Shown here: positions 10,815-19,437 of the stretch, piece after piece
Layout of the letters: each line of letters begins with the position of its first letter
Position numbering within the stretch: position 1 is the first letter of the stretch
NCBI RefSeq assembly: GCF_001695855.1
Contig: NZ_MBSS01000066.1
Span: 124,001 to 188,000 of the forward strand
DNA length: 64,000 nt
Reading direction: 5' to 3'
Origin: Ensifer sp. LC163
GTDB lineage: Bacteria; Pseudomonadota; Alphaproteobacteria; Rhizobiales; Rhizobiaceae
Notes under the pieces: generated by a model
The model's database searches: none
Told to the model about the DNA's origin: nothing
The model's input: the letters and a program-made list of their open reading frames with translations, nothing else
Made by a program: the position numbers and the translations under genes

Positions 10815-11837
10815 TTAAAAGTGACGTGGCGAGGCGGTGCTGGCCCGGATGCTCAAGGCCGTCGGCAGCACGATGGGCGCGGCAAGGGCCACCTCCTCGC
10901 CAGAAAGGATGCGCAGCAACAACGACATTGCCGTTCGGCCGATGTCGGCGCGCGGCTGGTTGACGGTGGTCAGGGGCGGATAGAAGGCCTTGCTCAGGTA
11001 GAGATCGTCGAAACCGACGACCGAAACGTCACCCGGCACGTCGCGACCGAGGCGACGCAACTCGTGAATGGCGCCATAGGCCATTTCGTCGTTCGCGGCG
11101 AAAAGCGCCGTCGGCGGTTCGGATAGGGCAAACAGTTGACCGCAGCAGAGCTGGCCGGTTTCAAGCAGGTAGTCGCCACGGACCTCGTAGCCGTCCGGGA
11201 TCACAAGGCCGGCATCGTGCATGGCGGCGCGATAGCCGTCGCGGCGGTGAACGGCCATGACCTCGGGCAGCGGCCCGGCGATATGGGCGATCCTGCGGTG
11301 GCCAAGCGCGATCAGATGCTCGACTGCGGCCTTCGCGGCAGCAAGGTTGTCGACCTGCACATGCGGCAGCCCCGCGGCCTCGATCATTTCCAGTGCGACG
11401 ACGACAGGCAGGCGCGCAAGGTCGACACCAGCATCATGCCCCGCCGGCGGCAGCTTGCCGGTCATCAGGATCATGCCATCGGCATGACCGTCGCGCAGCA
11501 TGTTGAAATATTCCGTCTCGCGATCCGGGTCATTCTCGGTGTTGCCCATCAGCACGGAATAGCCGGCCTCGCGCGCCGTCGCCTCGACGCCCTTGAGAAT
11601 GTCGAGATAGAACGGGTTGCCGACGTCGCGCACGACCAGCAGCACCGACATCGACTTGCGGGTGCGCAGGTTGCGCGCGCTGACATTCGGCCGATAGTTG
11701 AGCTCACGGGCAAGAGCATGGATGCGCTGGCGCGTTTCCGCCGTCACCAGGCCGGAATCGCTCAGCGCCCGCGACACGGTTGCAACCGAAACGCCGGCCC
11801 GCTCGGCGATATCCTTGATCTTCGGCCGCTCGCTCAT
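10815..11837 (-). CDS. LacI family transcriptional regulator of the Rbs-type sugar operon
   Basis: 340 aa. N-terminal HTH IKDIAERAGVSVATVSRAL, hinge around NYRPNVSARNLRT, then a periplasmic-binding-protein-like effector domain (VVRDVGNPFYLDILKG to the end). The ATG at 11837 lies in an ATGA overlap with the upstream permease stop; a longer open frame upstream is only shadow of the permease. It is encoded within the operon it probably represses, through the operator at 16420-16433. Confidence 0.93.
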   Translation of the reverse strand: MSERPKIKDIAERAGVSVATVSRALSDSGLVTAETRQRIHALARELNYRPNVSARNLRTRKSMSVLLVVRDVGNPFYLDILKGVEATAREAGYSVLMGNTENDPDRETEYFNMLRDGHADGMILMTGKLPPAGHDAGVDLARLPVVVALEMIEAAGLPHVQVDNLAAAKAAVEHLIALGHRRIAHIAGPLPEVMAVHRRDGYRAAMHDAGLVIPDGYEVRGDYLLETGQLCCGQLFALSEPPTALFAANDEMAYGAIHELRRLGRDVPGDVSVVGFDDLYLSKAFYPPLTTVNQPRADIGRTAMSLLLRILSGEEVALAAPIVLPTALSIRASTASPRHF

Positions 11838-12790
11838 GCGCGCATCGCCCTTCCCCGTCCATAGAACAGCATCAGCAGCAGCAACGTCGCGCCGAACACC
11901 ATCTGGCGGCCGGATTCGTCGATGTTGACGGTGGTCAGGATGCCCTGGAGGATCACCAGCAACAGGGCGCCGGCCATGGTGCCGGTGTACCCGCCCTTGC
12001 CGCCGGCAAGCGACGTTCCGCCGAAGACGACAGCGATGATCGAGGAGAGCATGTATTGCTCGCCGACATTGGCAAAGGACGAGCCGGAATAGCCGAGCAG
12101 GCATAGGCCGGCGACGGCCGCAAACATGCCGGAGATCATGAACAGCCCGATGCGCATGCGACGCACCGGCACGCCGGCCATGTAGGCCGCATGCTCGTTG
12201 GAACCGATCGCATAGATGCGGTGGCCGAAGACGGTACGGCTGAGCATGAAGGCCATGAACAGGCCGACGGCGATCCAGAGCCAGATGATGCCTGGAATGC
12301 CGAGCACCAGCGGCTGCGTGACGAAGGCGGAGAGACCAGGGGCTGCACGGCCGGAGGGAATGCCGTTGCGGATGACGACGAGCAGCCCCTGGAGCACGCC
12401 GAGCATGCCGAGCGTCATCACCAGCGGCGGGATGCGCAGCAGCGTGACCCCAAGCCCGTTCAGGAGGCCGAAGAAGGCACCGGCCGCAAGGCAGGCAAGG
12501 ACCGCCGGCAGGATGCCGCCGTCAGCGCCGTTCATGACATTGCCGGCAATGATCGCCGACAGGGAAACGACGCCGCCAACCGAAAGATCGATGCCTTCGC
12601 GGCCACCGAGGATGACGACATTCTGGCCGGCAGCGACAATGCCGAGCAGCGAAGCAACGATCAGCAGGCGCAGGATCTGGTCGGCCGAGGCAAAGCCCGG
12701 CGACAGGCCCTCGCCGAGATAGAGCAGCGCGACGATCAACAGCAGCGCGATGACCAGCGGCTTCTTGAGGAAGGAAATGGCGACGTTCAT
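11834..12790 (-). CDS. Sugar ABC transporter permease (RbsC type), second
   Basis: Inner-membrane permease, 318 aa, with about 8-10 hydrophobic segments. It carries the BPD_transp_2 hallmarks GREGIDLSVGGVVSLSA and GSNEHAAYMAGV, and FGGTSLAGGKGG near the C-terminus. ATGA overlap with the LacI gene downstream and with the first permease upstream (12787-12790). It pairs with that permease to form a heterodimeric channel. Confidence 0.93.
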   Translation of the reverse strand: MNVAISFLKKPLVIALLLIVALLYLGEGLSPGFASADQILRLLIVASLLGIVAAGQNVVILGGREGIDLSVGGVVSLSAIIAGNVMNGADGGILPAVLACLAAGAFFGLLNGLGVTLLRIPPLVMTLGMLGVLQGLLVVIRNGIPSGRAAPGLSAFVTQPLVLGIPGIIWLWIAVGLFMAFMLSRTVFGHRIYAIGSNEHAAYMAGVPVRRMRIGLFMISGMFAAVAGLCLLGYSGSSFANVGEQYMLSSIIAVVFGGTSLAGGKGGYTGTMAGALLLVILQGILTTVNIDESGRQMVFGATLLLLMLFYGRGRAMRA

Positions 12791-13782
12791 GCGCGTGCCC
12801 TCCGGCCGGCAAGCACGCCTGCCATCAAGACGAAAAGGATGGCGAGGCCCTGGACGAAGTTCTGCCACTCCGACGGCGTGCCCATGAAGAAGACGAGCGA
12901 ATTGACGAGACCGATCGTCAGCGCGCCGAGCAGCGAGCCGACCACGGTCGTCCAGCCGCCCGCAAGCGCGCTGCCCCCGAGCACGACGGCCGCGACGCTG
13001 TAGAGCGTCATCTTGCCGCCGACCAGCGGGTCGCCGCTGGCGGTGTCGCCGGTCAGGCAGAACGCTGCGAGCGCCGAAAACAGACCGCACAGCGCATAAC
13101 CCTTGATGCGGATCAGAACCACGGGAAGGCCGGTCTGGTAGGCCGCCTGCTGGTCGTCGCCGACGGCCAGAAGCTGGGTGACGAGACGGGTGCGCGACAA
13201 CAGGAAGAGCAGAAGGGCGAGTGCTGCAAGGACATAGAAGACAAAGGGAAGGCCGAGCAACCGGCCACCATAGGTGCGCCAGAACAGTGCCGGGGCCGGT
13301 GTGCCGGCCACCGGCATGACATAGAGCGCAACGCCGGTGAAGAAGATGCTGGTCGCAAAGGTGGCGACAATCGCCTGCAATCGCAGCGCTGCGACGACGA
13401 TGCCGTTGATCACGCCGCAGACGAGTCCGAGCAGAACGCCTAATAGCATGGCGCCGACAACGGCGCCGGCGCCGCCACCCCATTTCTCCATCAGCACGAC
13501 AATCGCGACATTGACGAGCGACAGCGTCGCACCGGCCGAAAGGTCGATGTCCCCGGCCGAGACGACATAGGTCTGGGCGATCGCCAGCATGATCAGCGCC
13601 ATGTAGGTGCTGAGGAGGCCCGTCAACGAGCGGTAGCCGAGGCTGTTCGGCGAGAACGCGCCGTTCAGCGCCAGAAGCGCGACGACGATGATCAGCGCCG
13701 GCAGGAACGGATAGCGTTCAAGCCACAGCTTCAGGCCGCCAGCGTGCGAAGATAGAGTTTCTGTCGTGGTCGGTGTCATCAC
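12787..13782 (-). CDS. Sugar ABC transporter permease (RbsC type), first
   Basis: 331-aa membrane permease of the ribose/xylose class, with SAGDIDLSAGATLSLVN, VGDDQQAAYQTGLP and LGGSALAGGWTT in the conserved places. The start is GTG at 13782 in a GTGA overlap with the ATPase stop, or ATG at 13779. Two different permeases in one operon is typical of several rhizobial sugar systems. Confidence 0.92.
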   Translation of the reverse strand: MMTPTTTETLSSHAGGLKLWLERYPFLPALIIVVALLALNGAFSPNSLGYRSLTGLLSTYMALIMLAIAQTYVVSAGDIDLSAGATLSLVNVAIVVLMEKWGGGAGAVVGAMLLGVLLGLVCGVINGIVVAALRLQAIVATFATSIFFTGVALYVMPVAGTPAPALFWRTYGGRLLGLPFVFYVLAALALLLFLLSRTRLVTQLLAVGDDQQAAYQTGLPVVLIRIKGYALCGLFSALAAFCLTGDTASGDPLVGGKMTLYSVAAVVLGGSALAGGWTTVVGSLLGALTIGLVNSLVFFMGTPSEWQNFVQGLAILFVLMAGVLAGRRARA

Positions 13783-15284
13783 GCGGCCTCGTATGCAGCC
13801 TGGTAGAGATTGTAGCGGGTGCGATCCTCGCCGGTGAGCTCGCGCGTCACCGACCCGCCGTTGAAGACGAGGATGCGGTTGGCGTTCCCAAGCAATTCGG
13901 CGTCCTCCGAGGAGTAGAGCAGAATGCCGAGCCCGTCTGCCGCCAGCTGGCGAATGAGGGCGAAGAGATCGGCCTTGGCCGAGAGGTCGATGCCCTTGGT
14001 CGGATCGTCGAGCAGCAACACATCCGGCCGGTCGATCAGCCAGCGGGCGATGATCACCTTCTGCTGGTTGCCGCCGGAAAGCGAGTTGATCGGATGCAGG
14101 AGGCTCGCGAACTTCGTGTGCATGGCTGCGAGCGCCGGCATCGCCTTTTCCTTAAGGCTTCGCGGATGCGCAATCATCAGCCGATCGCGCAGGTAGTGGA
14201 TGGGCGTCACATTCTCGATGATCGGCCTGCCGACAATGACACCGTCGCGACCGCGGTCGCCCGAGACATAGGCGCAGCCGCGCCGGATGGCGTCGCGCGG
14301 GCTCCTGGCATCGAAATGATCGCCACCGATGCGGATCCCGCCAGATGTTATGGCACCTGCGCCGAAGATTGCACGCAACATCGCCGATTGCCCCTGGCCG
14401 TGTAGGCCGCCGAGACCGAGGATCTCGCCCTTGGCGACCTCGAAGCTGACATTGCGGAAACCGGCACCGGAAAGCTTGTCGACGGTCATGGCGGCACCGG
14501 TGGCAAAGCTCGCCACGGCAGGCGCGGACGACCGCGAAGCCGGCATGTCGCCAGCGCCGCCCACCATCAGCCGGATGACCGCCGCAGGATCGGTCTCGTT
14601 CAGGTTGAGCGTCTTGATCGTCTCGCCATCGCGGATGATCGTCACCCGATCGCCAATCGCGGTGATCTCGTCCATGCGGTGCGAAATGAAGATGATGCCG
14701 CGGCCGTCGCGCTTCAGCCTGCGCAGAATATCGAAGAAGCGGTCGACCTGCGCCCGATCGAGTGCCGAGGTCGGCTCATCGAAGATCAGGATCGGGGCTT
14801 CGCTGGCCAGCGCCTTCATGATCTCGACAAGCTGTCGCTGATCGGCGCGCAGATTGCCGACGAGCGTCTCGGCCGCAAATCCGTCACCGAAAACTCCAGT
14901 GAATAGGTCGATGTAGCGCGCGGCGCGCGCCTTCAGGGCGGCACGATCGATGAACATCCTGGCTTTCACCGGCAGCATGGCCAGGCAGATGTTCTCCTCG
15001 ACCGAGCGGTTCCCGGCCAGACTGAGTTCCTGATAGAAGATACCGATGCCCTGCGCACGCGCCGATTGCGGACCGGAAATCGTAACCGGCTGGCCGTCGA
15101 TGAGGATCTCCCCGCCATCGGGCCGCACGCTGCCGGCAATGATCTTGCACAATGTGCTCTTGCCCGAACCGTTCGAGCCCATGAGCACATGAACTTCGCC
15201 GGCGGCGATCTCGAGGTCGCCGCGGCGCAAAGCCAGGGTGGCGCCGTAAGCCTTGCTTACGCCGTTCAGTTTGAGTTTCGACAT
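13779..15284 (-). CDS. Sugar ABC transporter ATP-binding protein (RbsA type)
   Basis: 501 aa with two nucleotide-binding domains. The first has Walker A GSNGSGKST and Walker B ILIFDEPTSAL; its signature region is the degenerate NLRADQRQLVEI. The second has a degenerate P-loop (GLHGQGQS) but an intact LSGGNQQKV and LLLDDPTKGID. Such asymmetry is normal for RbsA-type proteins. The ATG at 15284 begins the homologous part (MSKLKLNGVSKAYG); the upstream in-frame extension is ignored. Confidence 0.94.
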   Translation of the reverse strand: MSKLKLNGVSKAYGATLALRRGDLEIAAGEVHVLMGSNGSGKSTLCKIIAGSVRPDGGEILIDGQPVTISGPQSARAQGIGIFYQELSLAGNRSVEENICLAMLPVKARMFIDRAALKARAARYIDLFTGVFGDGFAAETLVGNLRADQRQLVEIMKALASEAPILIFDEPTSALDRAQVDRFFDILRRLKRDGRGIIFISHRMDEITAIGDRVTIIRDGETIKTLNLNETDPAAVIRLMVGGAGDMPASRSSAPAVASFATGAAMTVDKLSGAGFRNVSFEVAKGEILGLGGLHGQGQSAMLRAIFGAGAITSGGIRIGGDHFDARSPRDAIRRGCAYVSGDRGRDGVIVGRPIIENVTPIHYLRDRLMIAHPRSLKEKAMPALAAMHTKFASLLHPINSLSGGNQQKVIIARWLIDRPDVLLLDDPTKGIDLSAKADLFALIRQLAADGLGILLYSSEDAELLGNANRILVFNGGSVTRELTGEDRTRYNLYQAAYEAA

Positions 15285-15351
15285 GGAGTGTCGTCCGTAA
15301 AATCGGGTCCGGGGCGCCGAGCGGATGACGACATCCGCTCGGCTCAAGCGC

Positions 15352-16377
15352 TTACTTGAAGAGCGCTTCGGCGTCTTCGATCGAAAGAGCGCTGGTGTAG
15401 GAATAGTAGCCGGGCTTGCCGTCGACCTGCTTGGCGGCGTCCGCCAGGTTTTTCGAGTCGATGAACGGGATCGGCAGGTACATGGCGTTCTTGTATTGGC
15501 CAGCCGTCGCCGGCTCCTTCAGTTCCTTGCCCTGCAGCATGAGGACAGCGACGTTGAGCGCGCTTGCCATGACGCCGGGCGGATTGACGGTCGCGCCGGA
15601 GTTCAGCTTGTCCTTGCTCCAGAGATCGATGAAGTCCTTGCGGATCTCGCCGGTTGCAGCGATCTGGCCCGTCTTGCCTGCATCCATGATCGACTTCCAG
15701 GCGCCGGCAGCCATGCCGTCCTGGACGACGACGCCGTTGACATCAGGGTAGGTCGCCAGGATGTTCTGCATGGCCTGCTGGCCCTGCGCCTGATCCCAGT
15801 TGGCGTTGACTTCGTTGACCACCTGGATATCCGGATAGTCCTTGAAGACCTGCTTGTAGCCGGCGACGCGCATCTCGTTTGCCGGATGGCCCGCGACGCC
15901 GTTGATGGCGACGACCTTGCCCTTGCCGCCGAGCGTTTCGGCAAGCCACTTGGCGCCGGCCGCACCCCACGCCGTCTGGTCGATACCAACATAGGTCGCA
16001 TCCGGCGACGAGACTTCGGCATCGGTAGCGATCACCAGAATGCCGGCTTCCTTCGCCTGCGCGAAGATCGGGTCGAAGGCCGTCGGGCTGTTGGGGTTGA
16101 CGATGATGGCGTTCACGCCCTCGGCAATGAAGTTGCGCACATGGGCGATCTGCCCGGGCACATCCACGTTGGCGCTCTGGACGCTGACTTCGACGTCGAC
16201 GCCCTTTTCCTTCCATTTTTCCGCAGCCGCCTTGGCCTCATCGATCATCTGCGTGCGCCACTCGCTGCCGACCCAACCATTGGACAGACCAATCTTGAAG
16301 GTCTCTGCATTGGCGAGCGAAGCGGAGATGGCAATGGATGCGACGGTGCCGAGTGCTATGGCGATAAGCTTCTTCAT
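15352..16377 (-). CDS. Sugar ABC transporter substrate-binding protein
   Basis: Periplasmic binding protein of the ribose/galactose family, 341 aa. Signal peptide MKKLIAIALGTVASIAISASLANA, then FKIGLSNGWVGSEWRTQM and repeated lobe motifs such as GVNAIIVNPNSPTAFDP. GGGAGG 8 nt before the ATG at 16377 fixes the start. First gene of the operon, with a consensus LacI operator about 45 bp upstream. Ligand unknown. Confidence 0.93.
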   Translation of the reverse strand: MKKLIAIALGTVASIAISASLANAETFKIGLSNGWVGSEWRTQMIDEAKAAAEKWKEKGVDVEVSVQSANVDVPGQIAHVRNFIAEGVNAIIVNPNSPTAFDPIFAQAKEAGILVIATDAEVSSPDATYVGIDQTAWGAAGAKWLAETLGGKGKVVAINGVAGHPANEMRVAGYKQVFKDYPDIQVVNEVNANWDQAQGQQAMQNILATYPDVNGVVVQDGMAAGAWKSIMDAGKTGQIAATGEIRKDFIDLWSKDKLNSGATVNPPGVMASALNVAVLMLQGKELKEPATAGQYKNAMYLPIPFIDSKNLADAAKQVDGKPGYYSYTSALSIEDAEALFK

Positions 16378-16419
16378 AAGATCCTCCCAAAATCTTGCGA
16401 GGGCTATGAAGCCAGAAAA

Positions 16420-16433
16420 TGTAATCGATTTCA
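16420..16433. promoter_or_regulatory. LacI-type operator of the Rbs-type operon
   Basis: TGTAATCGATTTCA fits the LacI/GalR-family consensus TGnAAnCGnTTnCA at every fixed position. It lies 42-56 bp before the binding-protein start, where repression of the operon would be expected. The obvious candidate repressor is the LacI gene at 10815-11837. Confidence 0.75.
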
Positions 16434-16440
16434 ATGCTGA

Positions 16441-16841
16441 TTTTCAGTGATTTCTGAAGGGTTTTTCAAATCTACATATCGAATCTGCAAATGCCCGGAG
16501 TTGGCCGGGCCGATCGGCGGGTTTGCTGGGGAAAGCTGGCGGTTTCCGCCTCACTCGCCCCGACTTGGTCGGATGTGGCCTTGGCCATCGAGGCGACACA
16601 TGCAAAAGCCAGGACAAAGCGAAAGCGCGATTCGCATCCGCACTCGACCCGAGCAGGACTGTGACGATGAAATGACAAAACGCGACGCGCGGCTTTGCAA
16701 AAGCCGCCTTCAGCTCGGTGGCTGTTGCTGGAACGGCAACACCTCGTTGCTCGCCGACCGGCTAGCCGGAATTTGCCCTCACCCCATAGTGTGAAATCTG
16801 GGCAAAGAACAACAACTGGTCCCCAACCAGAGGAGAACATC
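16441..16841. other. Intergenic region before the DUF3100 operon
   Basis: About 400 bp separating two divergent transcription units. No convincing ORF. It must contain the promoter of the DUF3100 operon, and AGAGGAG just before 16842 is that gene's ribosome binding site. Nothing else recognised. Confidence 0.5.
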
Positions 16842-17657
16842 ATGACCGGAAAACCCGGAGCCGCCACGGGCGGGCTCTATCTGCACATCCTTGTGCTCGC
16901 GATCGTCATCGCCTGCGAGCTGATCGGCATCCAACGCCTGTCGATCGGCCTCGGCACCGTGATCTTCCTGCCGATCCTTTACGCCTTCGCGCTCGGCATC
17001 CTGCTCAATCCCGCCATTTTCAAGGCAAGCGCCAAGTTCCTTTCCAAGGATGCGGTCAAGCTCTCCGGCGCCATGATCACCGTTGCGATCATGCCCTTCA
17101 TCGCCAAGTTCGGCACGACGGTCGGACCGCAGATCTCCAAGATCATCGAGGCCGGACCGGCGCTCGTGCTGCAGGAAATCGGCAATCTCGGCACGATCCT
17201 CATCGCCTTCCCGGTCGCCGTGTTCCTTCTGAAGATGGGCCGCGAAGCCGTCGGCGCCACCTACTCGATCGACCGCGAGCCTAACCTCGCGCTGATCGCC
17301 GACAAATACGGCCTCAACTCGCCGGAAGGCGCTGGCGCCATGGGCGTCTATGCCACCGGCACGCTGATCGGCACATTCGTCTTTGCCATCATGCCGCCGC
17401 TCGTCCATGGTCTCGGCATCTTCGACGTGCGCGCGCTCGCCATGTCCTGTGGCGTCGGCTCGGGCTCGATGCTTGCCGCCTGTACCGGCGGTCTCGTCGC
17501 CGTCGTTCCTGACCAGAAGGACATCATCCTGGCGCTGGCCGCAGCCAGCAACATCCTGACCTACGCGACCGGCCTTTATGTCGGCATGTTCGTCGCCCTG
17601 CCGCTGACGGAATGGCTTTACAACAAAGCCCGCCCGTCCGAACGCGCAACAGCCTGA
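16842..17657 (+). CDS. DUF3100 family membrane protein
   Basis: 271-aa inner-membrane protein with about 7-8 hydrophobic segments (for example LHILVLAIVIACELIGI and LGTVIFLPILYAFALGILL) and Gly/Ser-rich motifs GVGSGSMLAACTGGLVAVVP. It resembles DUF3100 proteins, which have no established function. AGAGGAGAAC before the ATG at 16842 sets the start. A second small membrane gene follows after 17 bp, and an M20 amidohydrolase gene next, so the pair could be a transporter for the amidohydrolase substrate (inference). Confidence 0.75.
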   Translation: MTGKPGAATGGLYLHILVLAIVIACELIGIQRLSIGLGTVIFLPILYAFALGILLNPAIFKASAKFLSKDAVKLSGAMITVAIMPFIAKFGTTVGPQISKIIEAGPALVLQEIGNLGTILIAFPVAVFLLKMGREAVGATYSIDREPNLALIADKYGLNSPEGAGAMGVYATGTLIGTFVFAIMPPLVHGLGIFDVRALAMSCGVGSGSMLAACTGGLVAVVPDQKDIILALAAASNILTYATGLYVGMFVALPLTEWLYNKARPSERATA

Positions 17658-17674
17658 TCGGGGAGACCGGAACA

Positions 17675-18187
17675 ATGGCCAATCACACCACCACCGCCAA
17701 TCTCGCCGACGACCTGCCGCTGAACGCGGAAGACGAGCGCAAGATCGATGTCATCCGCCACGCCGGACTGCTGCTGATCGCCTGCGCGATCGGCCTAGTC
17801 GCCAACTGGGTCGGAACGGGAACCTCGCCGCTCGTCGCCCTGCCCGGCATGGCGGTGCTCTACGTCGCCTGCATCATCGGCCTCGGCTTTGCACGCTTCG
17901 TGCCTTTCTATCTCCCAAGCGTCGCCTGGGTCTCGCTGATCGCGATCCTGATCACCATCCCCGGCGTGCCCGGCGCTGCCTGGGTCAGCGAGCAGGTCGA
18001 ACACCTGAACTTCCTGGCGCTCGCCACGCCGGCGCTCGCCTATGGCGGCCTTGCGCTGACGGCCAGCGAATTTGCAATCGCCCGCCGCTCGGGCTGGAAG
18101 ATCGTGATCGTGGCGATCTGCGTGATGATCGGAACCTATATGGGCTCCGTCGTCGTCGCCGATCTGTTCCTGAGGCTCGGCCAATAG
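17675..18187 (+). CDS. Small integral membrane protein, partner of the DUF3100 protein
   Basis: 170 aa. A hydrophilic N-terminus (~25 residues) is followed by about five hydrophobic helices (HAGLLLIACAIGLVANWVG, FYLPSVAWVSLIAILIT, IVIVAICVMIGTYMG). I recognise no characterised family. GGGGAGACC precedes the ATG. Tight linkage to the DUF3100 gene suggests a two-subunit membrane complex. Confidence 0.7.
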   Translation: MANHTTTANLADDLPLNAEDERKIDVIRHAGLLLIACAIGLVANWVGTGTSPLVALPGMAVLYVACIIGLGFARFVPFYLPSVAWVSLIAILITIPGVPGAAWVSEQVEHLNFLALATPALAYGGLALTASEFAIARRSGWKIVIVAICVMIGTYMGSVVVADLFLRLGQ

Positions 18188-18202
18188 GATAGAACAGAAC
18201 CC

Positions 18203-18228
18203 GGGCCGGCCGCCTTTGCGGCCGGCCC
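18203..18228 (+). terminator. GC-rich hairpin inside the DUF3100-M20 operon
   Basis: An 11-bp perfect stem (18203-18213 with 18218-18228) and a 4-nt loop lie 16 nt after the small membrane gene. There is no T run and the M20 gene follows at 18247, so it may attenuate or protect mRNA rather than end transcription. Confidence 0.5.
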
Positions 18229-18246
18229 TCAATTTGCAGATACAGG

Positions 18247-19413
18247 ATGAATGAGATGAGCCGCCACGATATCAGCCCCGACCGCATCGCGGAAACGATC
18301 GCCTGGCGCCATCATCTGCACGCCCATCCGGAACTGGCCTTCGAGGAACGGGAAACGTCAGCCTTCGTCGCCGGCAGGCTCACTGGGTGGGGCGTTGCCG
18401 TCAAAGGCGGCTATGGCGGCACCGGCCTCATTGGCACGCTCTCGCGTGGTACCTCGCCCCGAACCATCGCCATCCGCGCCGACATGGACGCGCTGCCGAT
18501 CGTCGAGGCAAGCGGCGTCGCCTACGCGTCGAAAACCCCAGGCAAGATGCATGCCTGCGGCCATGACGGCCACGTCTCGATGCTGCTCGCCGCCGCGCGA
18601 CAGGCCTCGGAAATGGATTTCGACGGGACGGTCCACTTCATCTTCCAGCCGGCCGAAGAAGCCGAGGGCGGCGCGCGCGCCATGGTTGCCGACGGTCTGT
18701 TCCGTGACTTTCCAGCCGACGCCGTCTATGCGCTGCACAATTGGCCAGCGCTCGACGTCGGCACTTGTGTTGCCCGCGACGACGCGATGATGGCCGCCTT
18801 CGGCGTGTTCGAAATTCGCGTCACCGGCAGGGGCGCTCACGGCGCGATGCCGCATGAGGGCGCCGATCCGCTGGTTGCCGCAGCCCAGATCGTTTCCGCG
18901 CTGCAGACGATTGCCAGCCGTAACGTCTCGCCTCTCGACGCAGCCGTGGTCTCCGTGACCCAGATCCACGGCGGCGACGCCTGGAACGTCATCCCGCAGG
19001 ATGCCGTCATTCGCGGCACCACACGCTGGTTCGCGAAAGAGGTCGGCGACATCCTCGAAAAGCGCATGCGGACGCTGACGGCGGCCATCGCCGAAGGTCT
19101 CGGCTGCAGCGCCGATCTCGACTATCAATATCGCTATCCGGCCACGATCAATGATGCGGCGTCGGCGGCCTTCGTGCGTTCGGTCGCAGCCCAAGACAAC
19201 GCGCTTTCGGTCGTCGATGCCGCGCCCAGCATGGCCGCGGAAGATTTTGCCTTCATGTTGGAGGAACGCCCCGGCTGCTACCTCTGGCTTGGCGCGCGCC
19301 GCGACGGCGCCAATCCCGGCCTGCATTCGCCGCACTACGATTTCAACGATGCGATCGTCGCGCAAGGTGTCGACCTCTGGACACGGCTGATCGCGACCTC
19401 TCTTGGTCGTTGA
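18247..19413 (+). CDS. M20 family amidohydrolase
   Basis: 388-aa metal-dependent amidohydrolase (hippurate/aminoacylase-like). It starts with RHHLHAHPELAFEE and has RADMDALPI, HACGHDGHVSML and FQPAEEAEGG, all in family order. The start is either the first ATG or the ATG at 18256; the only SD-like stretch is ACAGG at 18242-18246. Encoded after the two DUF3100-type membrane proteins and before a LysR regulator, it probably hydrolyses an imported amide. It is a paralogue of the protein at 3363-4547. Confidence 0.88.
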   Translation: MNEMSRHDISPDRIAETIAWRHHLHAHPELAFEERETSAFVAGRLTGWGVAVKGGYGGTGLIGTLSRGTSPRTIAIRADMDALPIVEASGVAYASKTPGKMHACGHDGHVSMLLAAARQASEMDFDGTVHFIFQPAEEAEGGARAMVADGLFRDFPADAVYALHNWPALDVGTCVARDDAMMAAFGVFEIRVTGRGAHGAMPHEGADPLVAAAQIVSALQTIASRNVSPLDAAVVSVTQIHGGDAWNVIPQDAVIRGTTRWFAKEVGDILEKRMRTLTAAIAEGLGCSADLDYQYRYPATINDAASAAFVRSVAAQDNALSVVDAAPSMAAEDFAFMLEERPGCYLWLGARRDGANPGLHSPHYDFNDAIVAQGVDLWTRLIATSLGR

Positions 19414-19437
19414 CCTCAAACCGTTTCCGTCGCAACC

